Positions 9,822 to 18,215 of a DNA stretch of 56,286 nucleotides are shown here, one piece after another; the first letter of the stretch is position 1; each line of letters opens with the position of its first letter. The notes below the pieces were generated by a model. It had not been told where the DNA came from. It saw only the letters and a program-made list of their open reading frames with translations, and made no database searches. This DNA comes from an uncultured Sphingomonas sp. (GTDB taxonomy: Bacteria > Pseudomonadota > Alphaproteobacteria > Sphingomonadales > Sphingomonadaceae). Location: positions 1 through 56,286 of the forward strand of contig NZ_CAJYVU010000042.1 in assembly GCF_913778135.1 (NCBI RefSeq), given 5' to 3'. A program made the position numbers and the translations under genes.

Positions 9822-10289
9822 TCAGCCGAGCACCGCTTCGAGGCGGGCCTGCTCGGTCTCGATTGACTGCTGATCCGGCCCTGTGTGCCAGGGCGCGGAA
9901 CGGTTCTCGCTTTCGGCGAGCTTGCTTTCGGCGAGGTACGCAGCGGACAGGCGTCGCAGCAGTCGCGCCTCCCAAGGCGCGAGCCGCACCCACGTCGCTT
10001 CCTGCCACGCCACGATCTCGCGCCAGCTGATCGGCACCGCACCCATGCCGCCCGCTTCGGTCGTGCCGATCTCGATCAGGCGGTCGATGATGTGCGGCGC
10101 CGGATTAGGCGGCATCTTCGGCGTGATCTTCGCCTGCTTCAGCGCGTCGAGACGGCTCACCTTCGCGTGCGCCGCCTCGCTTTTGCCGCGCGCGCTGTTC
10201 GGGTCCGGCTTCGGCACGGCGTTGAGCCATGCCATCTGCCGGACGTAGAGCGTCAGCTCGTCTGCGATCCGGGCGTGAACTTTCCCCAA
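9822..10289 (-). CDS. tail assembly chaperone, frameshift extension (lambda gpT-like)
   Basis: This frame has no convincing start of its own (its first possible codon is TTG at 10289) and overlaps the 3' end of the upstream gpG-like gene. Position between tail tube and tape measure, the frame relation of -1, and the lambda-type slippery heptamer at 10280-10286 all indicate that it is expressed as a fusion: 132 residues of the upstream protein plus 152 residues here, about 284 in total, spanning 9822-10675. In lambda the corresponding gpGT fusion binds the tape measure and recruits tail tube subunits, and is absent from the finished virion. The tape measure start lies 19 bases downstream. Confidence 0.8.
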   Translation of the reverse strand: MGKVHARIADELTLYVRQMAWLNAVPKPDPNSARGKSEAAHAKVSRLDALKQAKITPKMPPNPAPHIIDRLIEIGTTEAGGMGAVPISWREIVAWQEATWVRLAPWEARLLRRLSAAYLAESKLAESENRSAPWHTGPDQQSIETEQARLEAVLG

Positions 10290-10675
10290 TCACCGACGAA
10301 CTTGATCACCTGTTCCTTGATCCAGCCGAGCGCAGGGTCCGCATAGACGCCGATGTGCAGCGCGCGGCCGGTGAGCGGCTGACCATCTTCGCCGTCATGC
10401 TCGATGTTGCGGAAGTCCTTGGTCAGGTCGGCCAAGTCCTCGCTCGATTCGACGCGGCGCTGCTCGATCGGCACGTGCGCCAGCTTGTTGTCGTTGTCCT
10501 GCATGCGCTTGATCGTGCGCGCGGACTGGCGTTCCTCGATCCGGGCGTACTCGGGCGAGCCGGGGCCGAACAGATCGATGCCGACCGGCGTCTTGCCGTC
10601 GTACAGGTGCGTTCCATCCGGCCCCTTCAGGTGCAGGAAAGCGGTGGCCGATACGGCGAGCGTCTTGATCTTCAT
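10253..10675 (-). CDS. tail assembly chaperone (lambda gpG-like)
   Basis: A 140-aa protein starting MKIKTLAVSATAFLHLKGPDG, located between the tail tube gene and the tape measure gene, the fixed position of the tail assembly chaperone in lambda-like and HK97-like phages. Near its 3' end codons 131-132 (GGA AAG) form part of the heptamer GGGAAAG, where a fraction of ribosomes should slip back one base and read on into the following frame. The unshifted product ends 9 codons later at a TGA (10253-10255). Sequence similarity to lambda gpG itself is not obvious, so the assignment rests on order, size and the frameshift signal. Confidence 0.8.
   Translation of the reverse strand: MKIKTLAVSATAFLHLKGPDGTHLYDGKTPVGIDLFGPGSPEYARIEERQSARTIKRMQDNDNKLAHVPIEQRRVESSEDLADLTKDFRNIEHDGEDGQPLTGRALHIGVYADPALGWIKEQVIKFVGDWGKFTPGSQTS
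10280..10286 (-). promoter_or_regulatory. programmed -1 frameshift slippery heptamer GGGAAAG
   Basis: Read on the minus strand, the heptamer fits X XXY YYZ with zero-frame codons GGA and AAG (gene start 10675, codon boundaries at 10285 and 10282). A -1 slip re-pairs the tRNAs on GGG and AAA and continues with GTT into the downstream open frame. It is the same heptamer as described for lambda G/T. Confidence 0.85.
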
Positions 10676-10785
10676 GAGTATCCTCGCGGGGGATGGCGCA
10701 CCGACCCGCCCCGCGACCCGCGACGAGCGGGGCGAGCCGGTGCATGGTGGTGATCGGCGTCGCGGGCGCCGAAACTGATGGATGG

Positions 10786-11235
10786 CTAGGCGGCGGGCGC
10801 CTTGATCACGTCCGTGCTGATCTCGATCGACGGGTTGGCCATGACCATGCTGTTCGCGGCGCCGACCGTCTCGGGATAGCCGAAGACGCGCCCGCCGAAG
10901 AAACGACGCGCGCCGTTCGGGAGCGTGACCCGAAAGGTGTAGAGCTTGCTGGTCTTGTCGTCGGCCGCGGTTCGCAGCAGCGTCTGGCCGGCGTCGTCGT
11001 CGTCGTGCGCCAGCTGCGGAGCAATTGCCCCCGAGTTGCTCGGTCCCTTGTATTTCTGAAGAGGGCCGTCGAGCGGCTGGAAATTGACGACTTCGGTCGT
11101 GGAGCCGAACGCGCCCAGCTGCTCGACCTGTCCGATGGTGGTGAAGCTGAGGGCCGAATAGCCGGCCACATCGAGCGTGGCAGGCGAGGCAACGGAGATC
11201 GCGAGCTTGGAACCCGCGGCAGTCATCGAGGTCAT
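10786..11235 (-). CDS. major tail tube protein
   Basis: A 149-aa protein (MTSMTAAGSKLAISVASPAT) with the alternating beta-strand character and size of the gpV/HK97-type tail tube subunit. Central strands include ALSFTTIGQVEQLGAFGST and the motif FGGRVFGYPETVG; the strand around LYTFRVTLPNGARRFFGGRV is typical for the family. It polymerises into hexameric rings around the tape measure. It sits directly upstream of the chaperone pair and downstream of the tail terminator, as expected. A ribosome-binding AAGGGAG is visible a few bases before the start. An ATG four codons further in is an alternative start. Confidence 0.87.
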   Translation of the reverse strand: MTSMTAAGSKLAISVASPATLDVAGYSALSFTTIGQVEQLGAFGSTTEVVNFQPLDGPLQKYKGPSNSGAIAPQLAHDDDDAGQTLLRTAADDKTSKLYTFRVTLPNGARRFFGGRVFGYPETVGAANSMVMANPSIEISTDVIKAPAA

Positions 11236-11303
11236 GTAGGAACTCCCTTGGAGCAGGCCGGCGATGCCGGCGGGTCAGTCCTGCCGCGGGCAGGAAAGCG
11301 GGG

Positions 11304-11489
11304 TTAGGCGGCGTCAGGCTTAGCGGCGTCGGCCTTGGGCTTCTGGTCGGACACGAGGCCGGCAGCGGCGTAGTTATCGATCACGCCCGGTTCGGCGTTG
11401 ATCTCGTCGCCCAGCTTGTACGCTTTGGACGTGCCAGCGTCCTTGAAGTCGCGCGTTGCAAACGCCTTCTTCGTGGCGGGGGTCGACAT
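11304..11489 (-). CDS. small virion-module protein, unknown function
   Basis: A 61-aa protein beginning MSTPATKKAFATRDFKDAGT and ending in a lysine/alanine-rich tail. The start at 11489 is chosen because GAGGAG lies 6-8 bases upstream; a longer frame starting 5 codons earlier would bury that site. It lies between the tail terminator and tail tube genes and is in the same transcript, so a role in tail or head-tail assembly is inferred only from position. No catalytic motif is seen. Confidence 0.7.
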   Translation of the reverse strand: MSTPATKKAFATRDFKDAGTSKAYKLGDEINAEPGVIDNYAAAGLVSDQKPKADAAKPDAA

Positions 11490-11500
11490 GCGTGTTCTCC

Positions 11501-11902
11501 TCACTGTGGCGCGTCGAATGACACGCGAAAATCCTGCGTCTGCTCGAAGCTATCGGCTGGCCCGGCCACGTCCGGGCCGGCGCCTGCCGTCAGCACGGCG
11601 ACGCGGTTGAAGTCGGCGATCATGCCGGTGCGACCTGCGCAGGCCGCGACGATCAGCTTCATGACTGCTTTCTGATCGCGGTAGCTGGCGGCGCGGACGG
11701 TGACCGACACGCGATCGGTGGTCGGCACGTTGTCGCCGCGCTCCAACGCCTGCCACTCGCCCGAAGACACGGTGCGCACCAGCAGCGCCGGTAGCTTCAC
11801 GCCGTCCGGCAAGCGACCGGCCTTGATGCGATCTTCGGGCACCAGATCACGCAAGGCTTTATGCGCCGCGAGTAGCGCACCGATGATCGAAACGCCGCTC
11901 AC
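11501..11902 (-). CDS. tail terminator/completion protein (DUF3168-like)
   Basis: A 133-aa protein with the layout of the DUF3168 (SPP1 gp17-like) tail completion family: an N-terminal helix (MSGVSIIGALLAAHKALRDL), a central PALLVRTVSSGEW strand, a VSVTVRAASYRDQKAVMKL strand-helix and a terminal DFRVSFDAP strand. Members cap the tail tube so that it can join the head. Its start overlaps the stop of the HK97 gp10-like gene by 4 bases. Family assignment is by recalled pattern and position. Confidence 0.78.
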   Translation of the reverse strand: MSGVSIIGALLAAHKALRDLVPEDRIKAGRLPDGVKLPALLVRTVSSGEWQALERGDNVPTTDRVSVTVRAASYRDQKAVMKLIVAACAGRTGMIADFNRVAVLTAGAGPDVAGPADSFEQTQDFRVSFDAPQ

Positions 11903-12438
11903 TCGTCACCCTCCTGCGCTTCCGGCTCGGCGACGACTGCGCCGCCCTTGATCCGCGACAGCACGTATTGCTTTGCAGCACCGATCGCGTCGTCGCCCTT
12001 CCGGTCCAAGGCGGGACGCAGGAACGGATAAGGTCTCGCACCTTCGTGGAAGACAGTCGTGCCGACCGGCTTTCCGTTGATCACCAGCGAGGCCTTGTGC
12101 TCATCGCTTCCGGCCCGGTTGATGCGCCCGACACTCATGCCGCGGCGCACGCTGTCGTCGACACTGATGAAGTGCGGATCGGTGCCATATTCCAGCCAGG
12201 TGCCGACCGATCGCGCGAAGCCACGCTTCACGGTGACGGTCACCCGCACCTGCTCAGCGTCGATCGCCGACTTGGCCGTGATGTTGGCACGAACAAGGTC
12301 GGATCGGACCTCGGCGCGCGCTTCGTCGGCGATCACCTTTCCGCCCGCCCGCCCGGCTCCGCGGAGGACCTTCGTAAGTTCCTCGGGCAGGTCGCGGAGG
12401 TAGCGCGAAACGGCTTCGCGCCCGCGCACACCAGCCAT
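11899..12438 (-). CDS. HK97 gp10-like head-tail/tail completion protein
   Basis: A 179-aa protein with the N-terminal helices and central GTWLEYGTDPHFI motif of the HK97 gp10 family, followed by the typical C-terminal FHEGARPYPFLRPALDRK segment. Members act at the head-tail interface. The ATG shares one base with the TGA of the upstream adaptor gene, giving tight coupling. The C-terminal acidic stretch AEPEAQEGDE is short and probably flexible. Confidence 0.88.
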   Translation of the reverse strand: MAGVRGREAVSRYLRDLPEELTKVLRGAGRAGGKVIADEARAEVRSDLVRANITAKSAIDAEQVRVTVTVKRGFARSVGTWLEYGTDPHFISVDDSVRRGMSVGRINRAGSDEHKASLVINGKPVGTTVFHEGARPYPFLRPALDRKGDDAIGAAKQYVLSRIKGGAVVAEPEAQEGDE

Positions 12439-12788
12439 CAGGCGGCGTTGCCGGCAGAGGTGTAATCCTCCGCCATGACCTCGATCCCGTCCCGGTTGCC
12501 GATTACAGCGGGGCCGGCGACGATCTGCATGACGCGATCACCCATCACCAAGCGCATCGCGGCAGTAAGGTCCTCGCGGTAACGCATCCGAATGCGAGCA
12601 GGCCGCGCCGTGACGTTGATCCCCTCGGCCAGTTTCTCGCCACGGCTCGGCAGCGCATCGACGACGCTCGCCCACACGGTCGCAACCTTCGTCCAGGCGC
12701 CGGAACCGGCACCATCAAACGCGCCGTCAGCAACCGGCCGCTCAATCGTGACCCGATCGCGCAGATCGCCAGCAGCAAGTCCGACCAT
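12438..12788 (-). CDS. phage head-tail adaptor (head closure) protein
   Basis: A 116-aa protein with the family hallmark start LRDRVTIERPVADGAFDGAG followed by WTKVATVWASV and a terminal strand pattern GNRDGIEVMAED, typical of the SPP1 gp16/HK97 head closure family. It docks under the connector and closes the filled head. It overlaps both neighbours by one base (TGATG type), so the connector module 11899-13339 is one translationally coupled block. Confidence 0.88.
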   Translation of the reverse strand: MVGLAAGDLRDRVTIERPVADGAFDGAGSGAWTKVATVWASVVDALPSRGEKLAEGINVTARPARIRMRYREDLTAAMRLVMGDRVMQIVAGPAVIGNRDGIEVMAEDYTSAGNAA

Positions 12789-13339
12789 CAGGCGATCACC
12801 ACATCACGGAAGGGTCCGCACAACGCCTCCACGCCAAACGGCACCGCGCTCATCGCCACAGCCGCGGATGCCTCACGATTACGATAGAAGTGGGCGAGCA
12901 TCATCAGACAGGCCGTCACGAGCGACGGTGCTTCTTCAGCCACGTTCTCGAACCCGGCGGTGAACACCACGCGAATGCTTTGCGTGGCACGCGGCACCCG
13001 ATTGGACACCAACACGAGCGCAGCACCAGCCAATCGCCATGCAGCGGCGTCGAGCGGCACGCTCGCGGAACGCTCGTCGAACGCCTCGACGCTTTCGATC
13101 ACTGGATCGACACCGCGCGGCAACGTCAGGCGACAATCCACCCGGTCGGGCGACCACACGAATTGCCGGCGCGACAACGCGCACGCCGTGTAGCGTTCTA
13201 CCCAGTCGATGGCGGACGCGCGGAGCGCTTTCACCAGCTGGGTGTCAGCATCGTCCGCCTTGACCTGCGCCATCGCAGTTTCGAGCGGTATGATGCTGTC
13301 CCAGTCGACCGGGGCGGCAGATCGCAGATTTGTCGCCAT
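12788..13339 (-). CDS. head-tail connector protein (gp6-like)
   Basis: A 183-aa protein starting MATNLRSAAPVDWDSIIPLE, with helices containing ALRASAIDWVERYTACALSR and the strand VRVVFTAGFENVAEEAP, matching the HK97 gp6 / phiE125 gp8 connector pattern: N-terminal ATxQLKxHxRV-like helix, then RVVFTAG, then a helix with LLAHFYRNRE (here MMLAHFYRNREA). It forms the ring below the portal. It lies between the capsid-side genes and the head closure gene. Confidence 0.85.
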   Translation of the reverse strand: MATNLRSAAPVDWDSIIPLETAMAQVKADDADTQLVKALRASAIDWVERYTACALSRRQFVWSPDRVDCRLTLPRGVDPVIESVEAFDERSASVPLDAAAWRLAGAALVLVSNRVPRATQSIRVVFTAGFENVAEEAPSLVTACLMMLAHFYRNREASAAVAMSAVPFGVEALCGPFRDVVIA

Positions 13340-13356
13340 GCTGCCGCCCCTCTCGA

Positions 13357-14007
13357 TTACTTTGCCTTCGCCGGCTTTTCGGCGGGCTTCTGCTCCTGCT
13401 GCTCGCCCGCAGGCTTCATCGCCTCGGCAAGCTGCCCTTCCAGCGTCGTGACGCGCGCCTTCAGGTCGCCAACCTCCCGCTCGGCTTCGGCGCGGCCATT
13501 GTCGGCAGCACCAAGGCTGGTGTTCAGACCGGCGATCTGGTCACGCGTCGCGGCATGGGCGTGTCGTTCAGCTTGAAGGTCGTCGAGCGCCTGCTGCAGC
13601 TTCTGCGTGAGGTCACCGCCTGCCGCGTTGGCGGTCTCCAGTTCGAGGATCAGCCGGTCCACGTCGCTCGCGATAGCCGCCGTCTGCTGATCGCCACCGA
13701 TCAGCGCGGCCGTTCCCGGCCCGCTGGTAGCCCGCTGCGGCGTGTCGAGACCGAGTGCGAGTTCGCCCGCACGGCCACCCAACACGCTGGCGCGACGCTC
13801 GCCGGGGGTCACCACCTGCGAAACCGGCGCGGCCGGCGTGATCGGCAGATGATCCTGATCGACCAAGCCGCCGTTGGTTACGAAGCCGGCGACACCCAGG
13901 CGGACGAAGTACTGCTCGCTGTCTTCGGAGCGCTTGACCTGCTCGCCGCGCTTGAACGTCTCGGGCGGCAGCGCCCGCGTCTGATAGTCCTGAAGGAACT
14001 CGATCAT
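13357..14007 (-). CDS. virion-module protein with C-terminal coiled coil, unknown function
   Basis: A 216-aa protein. Residues 1-60 look globular (MIEFLQDYQTRALPPETFKR; FVRLGVAGFVTNGGLVDQDH), while residues about 110-200 form a coiled coil rich in Glu, Leu and Ala (DDLQAERHAHAATRDQIAGL), and the end is a Lys/Glu/Gln/Pro-rich tail. It sits between the gene after the capsid and the connector. I do not recognise a family for the whole protein; a structural or scaffold role is possible by position. Confidence 0.7.
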   Translation of the reverse strand: MIEFLQDYQTRALPPETFKRGEQVKRSEDSEQYFVRLGVAGFVTNGGLVDQDHLPITPAAPVSQVVTPGERRASVLGGRAGELALGLDTPQRATSGPGTAALIGGDQQTAAIASDVDRLILELETANAAGGDLTQKLQQALDDLQAERHAHAATRDQIAGLNTSLGAADNGRAEAEREVGDLKARVTTLEGQLAEAMKPAGEQQEQKPAEKPAKAK

Positions 14008-14017
14008 TGCACCCTCC

Positions 14018-14467
14018 TTAGCCGACCGTCTGGGCGACGGTGTTGGTCTGGTTGGCGCTGGCCGCGCCGTAGCGAGGATCGAAGCCGAGCACGAAGCCGG
14101 CGATCTGGCTCGCAGCGCCGCCCACGGTCAGCGACAGACGGACGAACTTGAAGCCCCCATTCTTGTCGAGGTCTTCCGGTCGAACGTTGATCTCGACCTG
14201 CGTATTGTCGCTCGCGGCCTTGGTCAGCTGCGCGATGGTCGATCCGGGCACCGCCTTGGCGTTGCCGCCCGCGTTGTCCGTTGCCTGCTCGATGACGGCG
14301 TCAACGGTTGCAGCCGCGCCGAGAACGCCCACCGCGAGGATTGCGAGCAGCGAATGAAAGGTGCGCGCGTCGACCCACGGTGTCGTAACCGTGCCGACGT
14401 TCGCCTGAGCGGGATTGATCACGGCCGCGATCCCGGCGCGGGCCGTAGGGTTCAGATTGCCGAACAT
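14018..14467 (-). CDS. virion-module protein after capsid, unknown function
   Basis: A 149-aa protein starting MFGNLNPTARAGIAAVINPA. The start at 14467 is preferred over a longer frame because AAGGA precedes it and the 53 residues upstream are an arginine/proline-rich shadow of the capsid gene end. The sequence is beta-rich (VTTPWVDARTFHSLLAILAV; KFVRLSLTVGGAASQIAGFV; GFDPRYGAASANQTNTVAQ). A gene of this size just after the capsid can encode a decoration or head protein, but nothing here proves it. Confidence 0.7.
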   Translation of the reverse strand: MFGNLNPTARAGIAAVINPAQANVGTVTTPWVDARTFHSLLAILAVGVLGAAATVDAVIEQATDNAGGNAKAVPGSTIAQLTKAASDNTQVEINVRPEDLDKNGGFKFVRLSLTVGGAASQIAGFVLGFDPRYGAASANQTNTVAQTVG

Positions 14468-14537
14468 ATTGGGTCCTTCTGGCTCCGGCCGCGACCACCG
14501 CGACCGGCCGGCGCCGCGGCGCCGGTCGGGCTGGGCT

Positions 14538-15968
14538 TCAGGCGCGCTCGGCGAGCGCGACGAAGTGCGACTTGGTGTTGGCGCCCTGCGCGGGCGCGAC
14601 AGGCTTTCCGAGCACGGGCTGACCACCGATGCGGAACACCCAGCGGAACGCGCGGATGTTGTAGTCGAAGTACAGGTGGATCGAGTCCGCGAAGCTGACG
14701 CCGTTCTGCTTGCGGAAGGCCTCGTAGCCGTTCGGATTGACGAACTGGAGGTCGCCGTACTGCCCGATCGAGCGCGAATGCTCGTTGAAGATCACCGGCC
14801 GACCCAGCAGCGTACCACCCGGCGCCGCTTGATAATTCGGATACCAGAGCGGCACGCCCGCGTCGGTCTTCAACTCCATCAGCGCGGGCAGCGTATCGCT
14901 GTTCGCGAGCCAGCTTGCCTGCGTCGGCATGATCATGCGCGAGAACATCTTCGCGATGTTCTGACGGACGATCGACGCGGCGGCCTGCCCGCCTTCCTTG
15001 GCGACCATGATCGTCGCCAGCGATTCGAGCCAACCGAGCGGCTTCTCGACCCCGTCGCCGTACATGAACGCGTCCGCGGCCTTCCACCGGATCGCGGAAG
15101 CGGCATGCGTGGTCAGCAGCGTCGAGACGCGCGGTGCGTCTTCGAGCAGTTCCTCGGTTGCGAGTACGAAGGCGTAGAGTTCGCCCAGCTTGGTCTCGCG
15201 CGGTGTGAGCTCCATGCGGCTCGGCTGCATCTGCTCGCCTTCCGACCGCCATGCGGCGCGAATGCCGCTCGATCCCCACGGCGTCGTCATGTCGCCCAGA
15301 CCCACGACGCGATTGGATGCGGTCGGGTCGGGCGAGATCAGGTCCATGATCGGATCGTTGCCGTCGTCGAAGACGAGGTTGACGATCTGCTGGCGAAACT
15401 CGGCTGGGACAAGGTAGCTGCCGGCCGCGTCGCCCTGTTCCATGTGGACGTTCGCCGGAGCGGCGAGGCGATCGTCCAGGCGGAAGTTTTGACCGGCCGC
15501 GGGATTGGCGACCCGCACCGCCTGCGCGAACTCGGCAAGGTTAGCGAAGCCGCCATTCTCCGGTGTCGCAGTGAAGGTGATGCGCGGACGCGGCTGCTGT
15601 TGCTGACCAGCGGTGCCGGGCGTGGTGCCCGTAGCGCCACTGCCGACACCCGACGCCAGATCAATCGATGCCTGCGCACGGTCGATCCGGTTCTTCAGAC
15701 CGTTGGCTTCCGCCATGTCCTTGTCGTGGTCGGCCTGCTCTTCGGCGGTGAGATCGCGATTTTCGCCTTCAGCCTTGTCCAGGCGGGCTTGAACGCGCGT
15801 CGAAATACGCTGTGCCTCGGTCCGCAGAACCGCGATGTTGACCGAACCCCCGCCGCCTTGGTGTCCCTCCGGTCCGCGCATGTAGCGGCCGTGACGGCGC
15901 TCCACGGCCGACATCGCACCGATCGAGGCGACCGCGGAGCCGGTCGCCAGAAGCATGAACTTCCGCAT
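14538..15968 (-). CDS. HK97-fold major capsid protein
   Basis: A 476-aa protein. Residues about 45-110 are a charged coiled coil (RTEAQRISTRVQARLDKAEG; LTAEEQADHDKDM), the delta domain of HK97-type capsids that the head protease removes. The rest follows the family: GGYLVP-like GSYLVPAEFRQQIVNLVFD, the WRSEGEQM segment, FVLATEELLEDAP, and C-terminal SFADSIHLYFDYNIRAFRWV. The start at 15968 is preceded by GGAG. An oddity is the N-terminus, MRKFMLLATGSAVASIGAMS, hydrophobic and signal-like, before the delta domain. The gene follows the S49 protease by 98 bases. Confidence 0.93.
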   Translation of the reverse strand: MRKFMLLATGSAVASIGAMSAVERRHGRYMRGPEGHQGGGGSVNIAVLRTEAQRISTRVQARLDKAEGENRDLTAEEQADHDKDMAEANGLKNRIDRAQASIDLASGVGSGATGTTPGTAGQQQQPRPRITFTATPENGGFANLAEFAQAVRVANPAAGQNFRLDDRLAAPANVHMEQGDAAGSYLVPAEFRQQIVNLVFDDGNDPIMDLISPDPTASNRVVGLGDMTTPWGSSGIRAAWRSEGEQMQPSRMELTPRETKLGELYAFVLATEELLEDAPRVSTLLTTHAASAIRWKAADAFMYGDGVEKPLGWLESLATIMVAKEGGQAAASIVRQNIAKMFSRMIMPTQASWLANSDTLPALMELKTDAGVPLWYPNYQAAPGGTLLGRPVIFNEHSRSIGQYGDLQFVNPNGYEAFRKQNGVSFADSIHLYFDYNIRAFRWVFRIGGQPVLGKPVAPAQGANTKSHFVALAERA

Positions 15969-16066
15969 ATTGTCATCTCCTGACCCGCAGGTCGTCTGTC
16001 GGGCGCGCACGCCCACAAAGGGCGGTGCCAGATGGCATCGCCCCACTTCGCCCCTCGCGGGGATCC

Positions 16067-16942
16067 TCAGAGTGCTAGTGCAAGCTCCATCGCCGCAGCC
16101 TGCTTGCGCATCAGCGACAAGCGGGCGCGGCTGGTGTTCAGCTTGGCGACCACGTCGCGCAGCGTCGCTATGCCGTCGATTGCGCCGCTCGCCTGCGCGC
16201 GCGAGGCCGAGAATGTCTTACCCGTGCCGTGCACCGCGGCGACCTCGCCGATCGGCATGCCGCGCCCGCGAGCGATGGCGGCCGCGAAGGCGACGTTCGA
16301 CTCGTCGACGCCTTCCTGTATCTCCGCCCGGTCCTCGTCACTGAGCGGCGCATGCGAGTGACCAGCGATCTTGTCGGGGTGCGACGCGATCAGCGTGGTG
16401 ACCATCCCGATCTTGCTCTCGAACCCGGACATGTCGGTGTGACCGGAGCGCACGCCGACCGAGCCGACCTCCCCGCTGGTGGTGCAGTAGAAGGCGCTCG
16501 CCTGCGTCGCGAGCCAGTATGCAGCCGAGAAGCAGTAGGGGTCGGCGACGGCGACGACGGGCTTCGATGCTCTCGCCTCGAAGATTGCGTCACCCGCTTC
16601 GGCGCAGCCCCAGACATAACCGCCGGGCGAACGGATCGGCAGAACAATTGCGCCGACCTTGGGGTCAGCCGCGAACTCGCGCACGCGGTCGGCGATCACA
16701 TCGTAGTACATGCTGCCACCCAGCCCGCGCGGCGCGAGCAGTCCGGTGACCGGCATGATCACGGTTGCACCTTCGCGGATTGGATCGGCCGTCTTCGCGG
16801 CTTCGCGCGTGCCGCCCATCATCGCCGCGAGATCGCGAACGGCGTCGGGCAACATGGCGTCGATCGATCCGCGCTTCAGGACCGCTTCGAGGAACGCCGG
16901 GTGCATCGCCCAGAGCGCGGACGTGGCGAGCAGCTGATCCAT
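16067..16942 (-). CDS. S49-family head maturation protease
   Basis: A 291-aa SppA/lambda gpC-type protease that cleaves the capsid delta domain during head maturation. Seen are the oxyanion segment RSPGGYVWGCAEAGDAI, the nucleophile segment DPYCFSAAYWLATQAS (the first Ser after Phe is the likely nucleophile), GEVGSVGVRSGHTDMSGF and a downstream basic residue in ASHPDKIAG that may be the catalytic lysine. The start at 16942 (MDQLLATSALWAMHPAF) is chosen because it lies one base after the portal stop; the longer frame upstream would overlap the portal gene by 77 bases and is arginine-rich shadow. Order portal-protease-capsid is the HK97 arrangement. Confidence 0.92.
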   Translation of the reverse strand: MDQLLATSALWAMHPAFLEAVLKRGSIDAMLPDAVRDLAAMMGGTREAAKTADPIREGATVIMPVTGLLAPRGLGGSMYYDVIADRVREFAADPKVGAIVLPIRSPGGYVWGCAEAGDAIFEARASKPVVAVADPYCFSAAYWLATQASAFYCTTSGEVGSVGVRSGHTDMSGFESKIGMVTTLIASHPDKIAGHSHAPLSDEDRAEIQEGVDESNVAFAAAIARGRGMPIGEVAAVHGTGKTFSASRAQASGAIDGIATLRDVVAKLNTSRARLSLMRKQAAAMELALAL

Positions 16943-16943
16943 T

Positions 16944-18215
16944 CTACTGTACCTTGTCCTGCGGCGCCGTTTCTCCACCCGTGAGGGTGTCGGCAGCGCG
17001 GTTGCTGTTGAGCGGCGCACGAGGATCGTCCGCCCAGTCCTCGTTGATCTTCGGCTGGCCGAACCACTCGGTGCCGATCGTGTTGACGCTCAGGATGCCG
17101 GCCGTGCGGGCAAGCACGGCGTTGCGCCACTGGGTCGCACTGTCGCCGCGCAGCATGCTGTCGAGGTTGAACTTCGCCCGCACGCCCTGCGCCCGGATAG
17201 CAGGCGGCAGCATGCGAACGGTGATCGCCTGCTCCATCCGCCGCGTCAGCGGACGCAGCGCCCAATTGACGAAGCTGCGTGTGTCGTTCTCGCCGTTGCC
17301 GGCGTTGCCGCCATCGTCGCCGATGATCGAGCGCGGGATGCGCCAATAGCGCCCCATTTCCAGCGTGCGCTGCTTGATCAACTCGACCAGCTGCGCGTCC
17401 GTGTTCGACGCACCGATCGCCTGATACTTCACGCCCGCTTCCAGCACTGGCGTTCCACCGCGACGCCAGCGAGCGACGCCGTCCTTCAGACGGTCGGCCG
17501 ATTCCTGCGTCAGCGACTTGTCGGTCGAGAGGACGCCGGATGGCTTGCGATCGTTGCGGAAGAAGGCACGCGCACCGACCTCGAGCGCGAGCTGGAAGTC
17601 GATCGCGCCCTTTGCCTGCCGCCACGGCGTGATTGGACGCAGACCGCCATCCGCCAGCGTCGTGAACCAGAACAGTTCCTGCGGCAGCAAGCGACGCATG
17701 CCGCGATCCGAATGGTAGCGCACCGACATGCTGCGCTCGCCCCATTCGGACGTGACACGCGTCGGATCGAGCGGCCAGACCTCGACGCCGTCGAGACCGA
17801 CGACCGGTTCTGCGAATGCCTCGCCGCGTAGAACGGCCGTGTACGCCATCGCCGCCCAGAACTCCGCGCCGGTCTGGAGCGGGTTCGGCTCGTAGGCAAG
17901 CGTCTGCGCCACCGGAAAGTCGTCGCGCCGTCCGGCGTCATCCTTGAAGTCGAGCGCGAGGCTTCCGACCGCCTCGGCGATCAGCGAAACGCAGAAGTAG
18001 ACCGCCGCAACACGCGCCGCGGTCTCTGCCGTATTAGCCTCCACTGGCAGCGCCGACAGCAGCGACCACGTATCGTTGCCGAAGAAGCGGCCATCGGTCA
18101 CGTTGGACGGCGCAGGACGGCTCGGCACGACCGGAGCCACGTTCGTCATCATCGCCGGCCCGTGAGCCGTGCTGACCACGTAGCCGGCATTGCGCCGGTA
18201 ATCGTCGGGACTCAT
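16944..18215 (-). CDS. phage portal protein (HK97 type)
   Basis: A 423-aa portal subunit, the dodecameric ring through which DNA is packaged. Family features: VYFCVSLIAEAVGSLALDFK near residue 75, NPLQTGAEFWAAMAYTAVLR, the stem region with FFRNDRKPSGVLSTDKSLT, and RYWRIPRSIIGDD with the following SFVNWALRPLTRRMEQAI helix. The ATG shares one base with the terminase TGA (TGATG). Length is usual for the family. Confidence 0.93.
   Translation of the reverse strand: MSPDDYRRNAGYVVSTAHGPAMMTNVAPVVPSRPAPSNVTDGRFFGNDTWSLLSALPVEANTAETAARVAAVYFCVSLIAEAVGSLALDFKDDAGRRDDFPVAQTLAYEPNPLQTGAEFWAAMAYTAVLRGEAFAEPVVGLDGVEVWPLDPTRVTSEWGERSMSVRYHSDRGMRRLLPQELFWFTTLADGGLRPITPWRQAKGAIDFQLALEVGARAFFRNDRKPSGVLSTDKSLTQESADRLKDGVARWRRGGTPVLEAGVKYQAIGASNTDAQLVELIKQRTLEMGRYWRIPRSIIGDDGGNAGNGENDTRSFVNWALRPLTRRMEQAITVRMLPPAIRAQGVRAKFNLDSMLRGDSATQWRNAVLARTAGILSVNTIGTEWFGQPKINEDWADDPRAPLNSNRAADTLTGGETAPQDKVQ

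Noticed and set aside
9803..10042. 80-residue N-terminal extension of the tape measure
   Set aside because: It overlaps the tail chaperone frame, is Arg-rich, and a good ribosome-binding site precedes the inner ATG at 9802.
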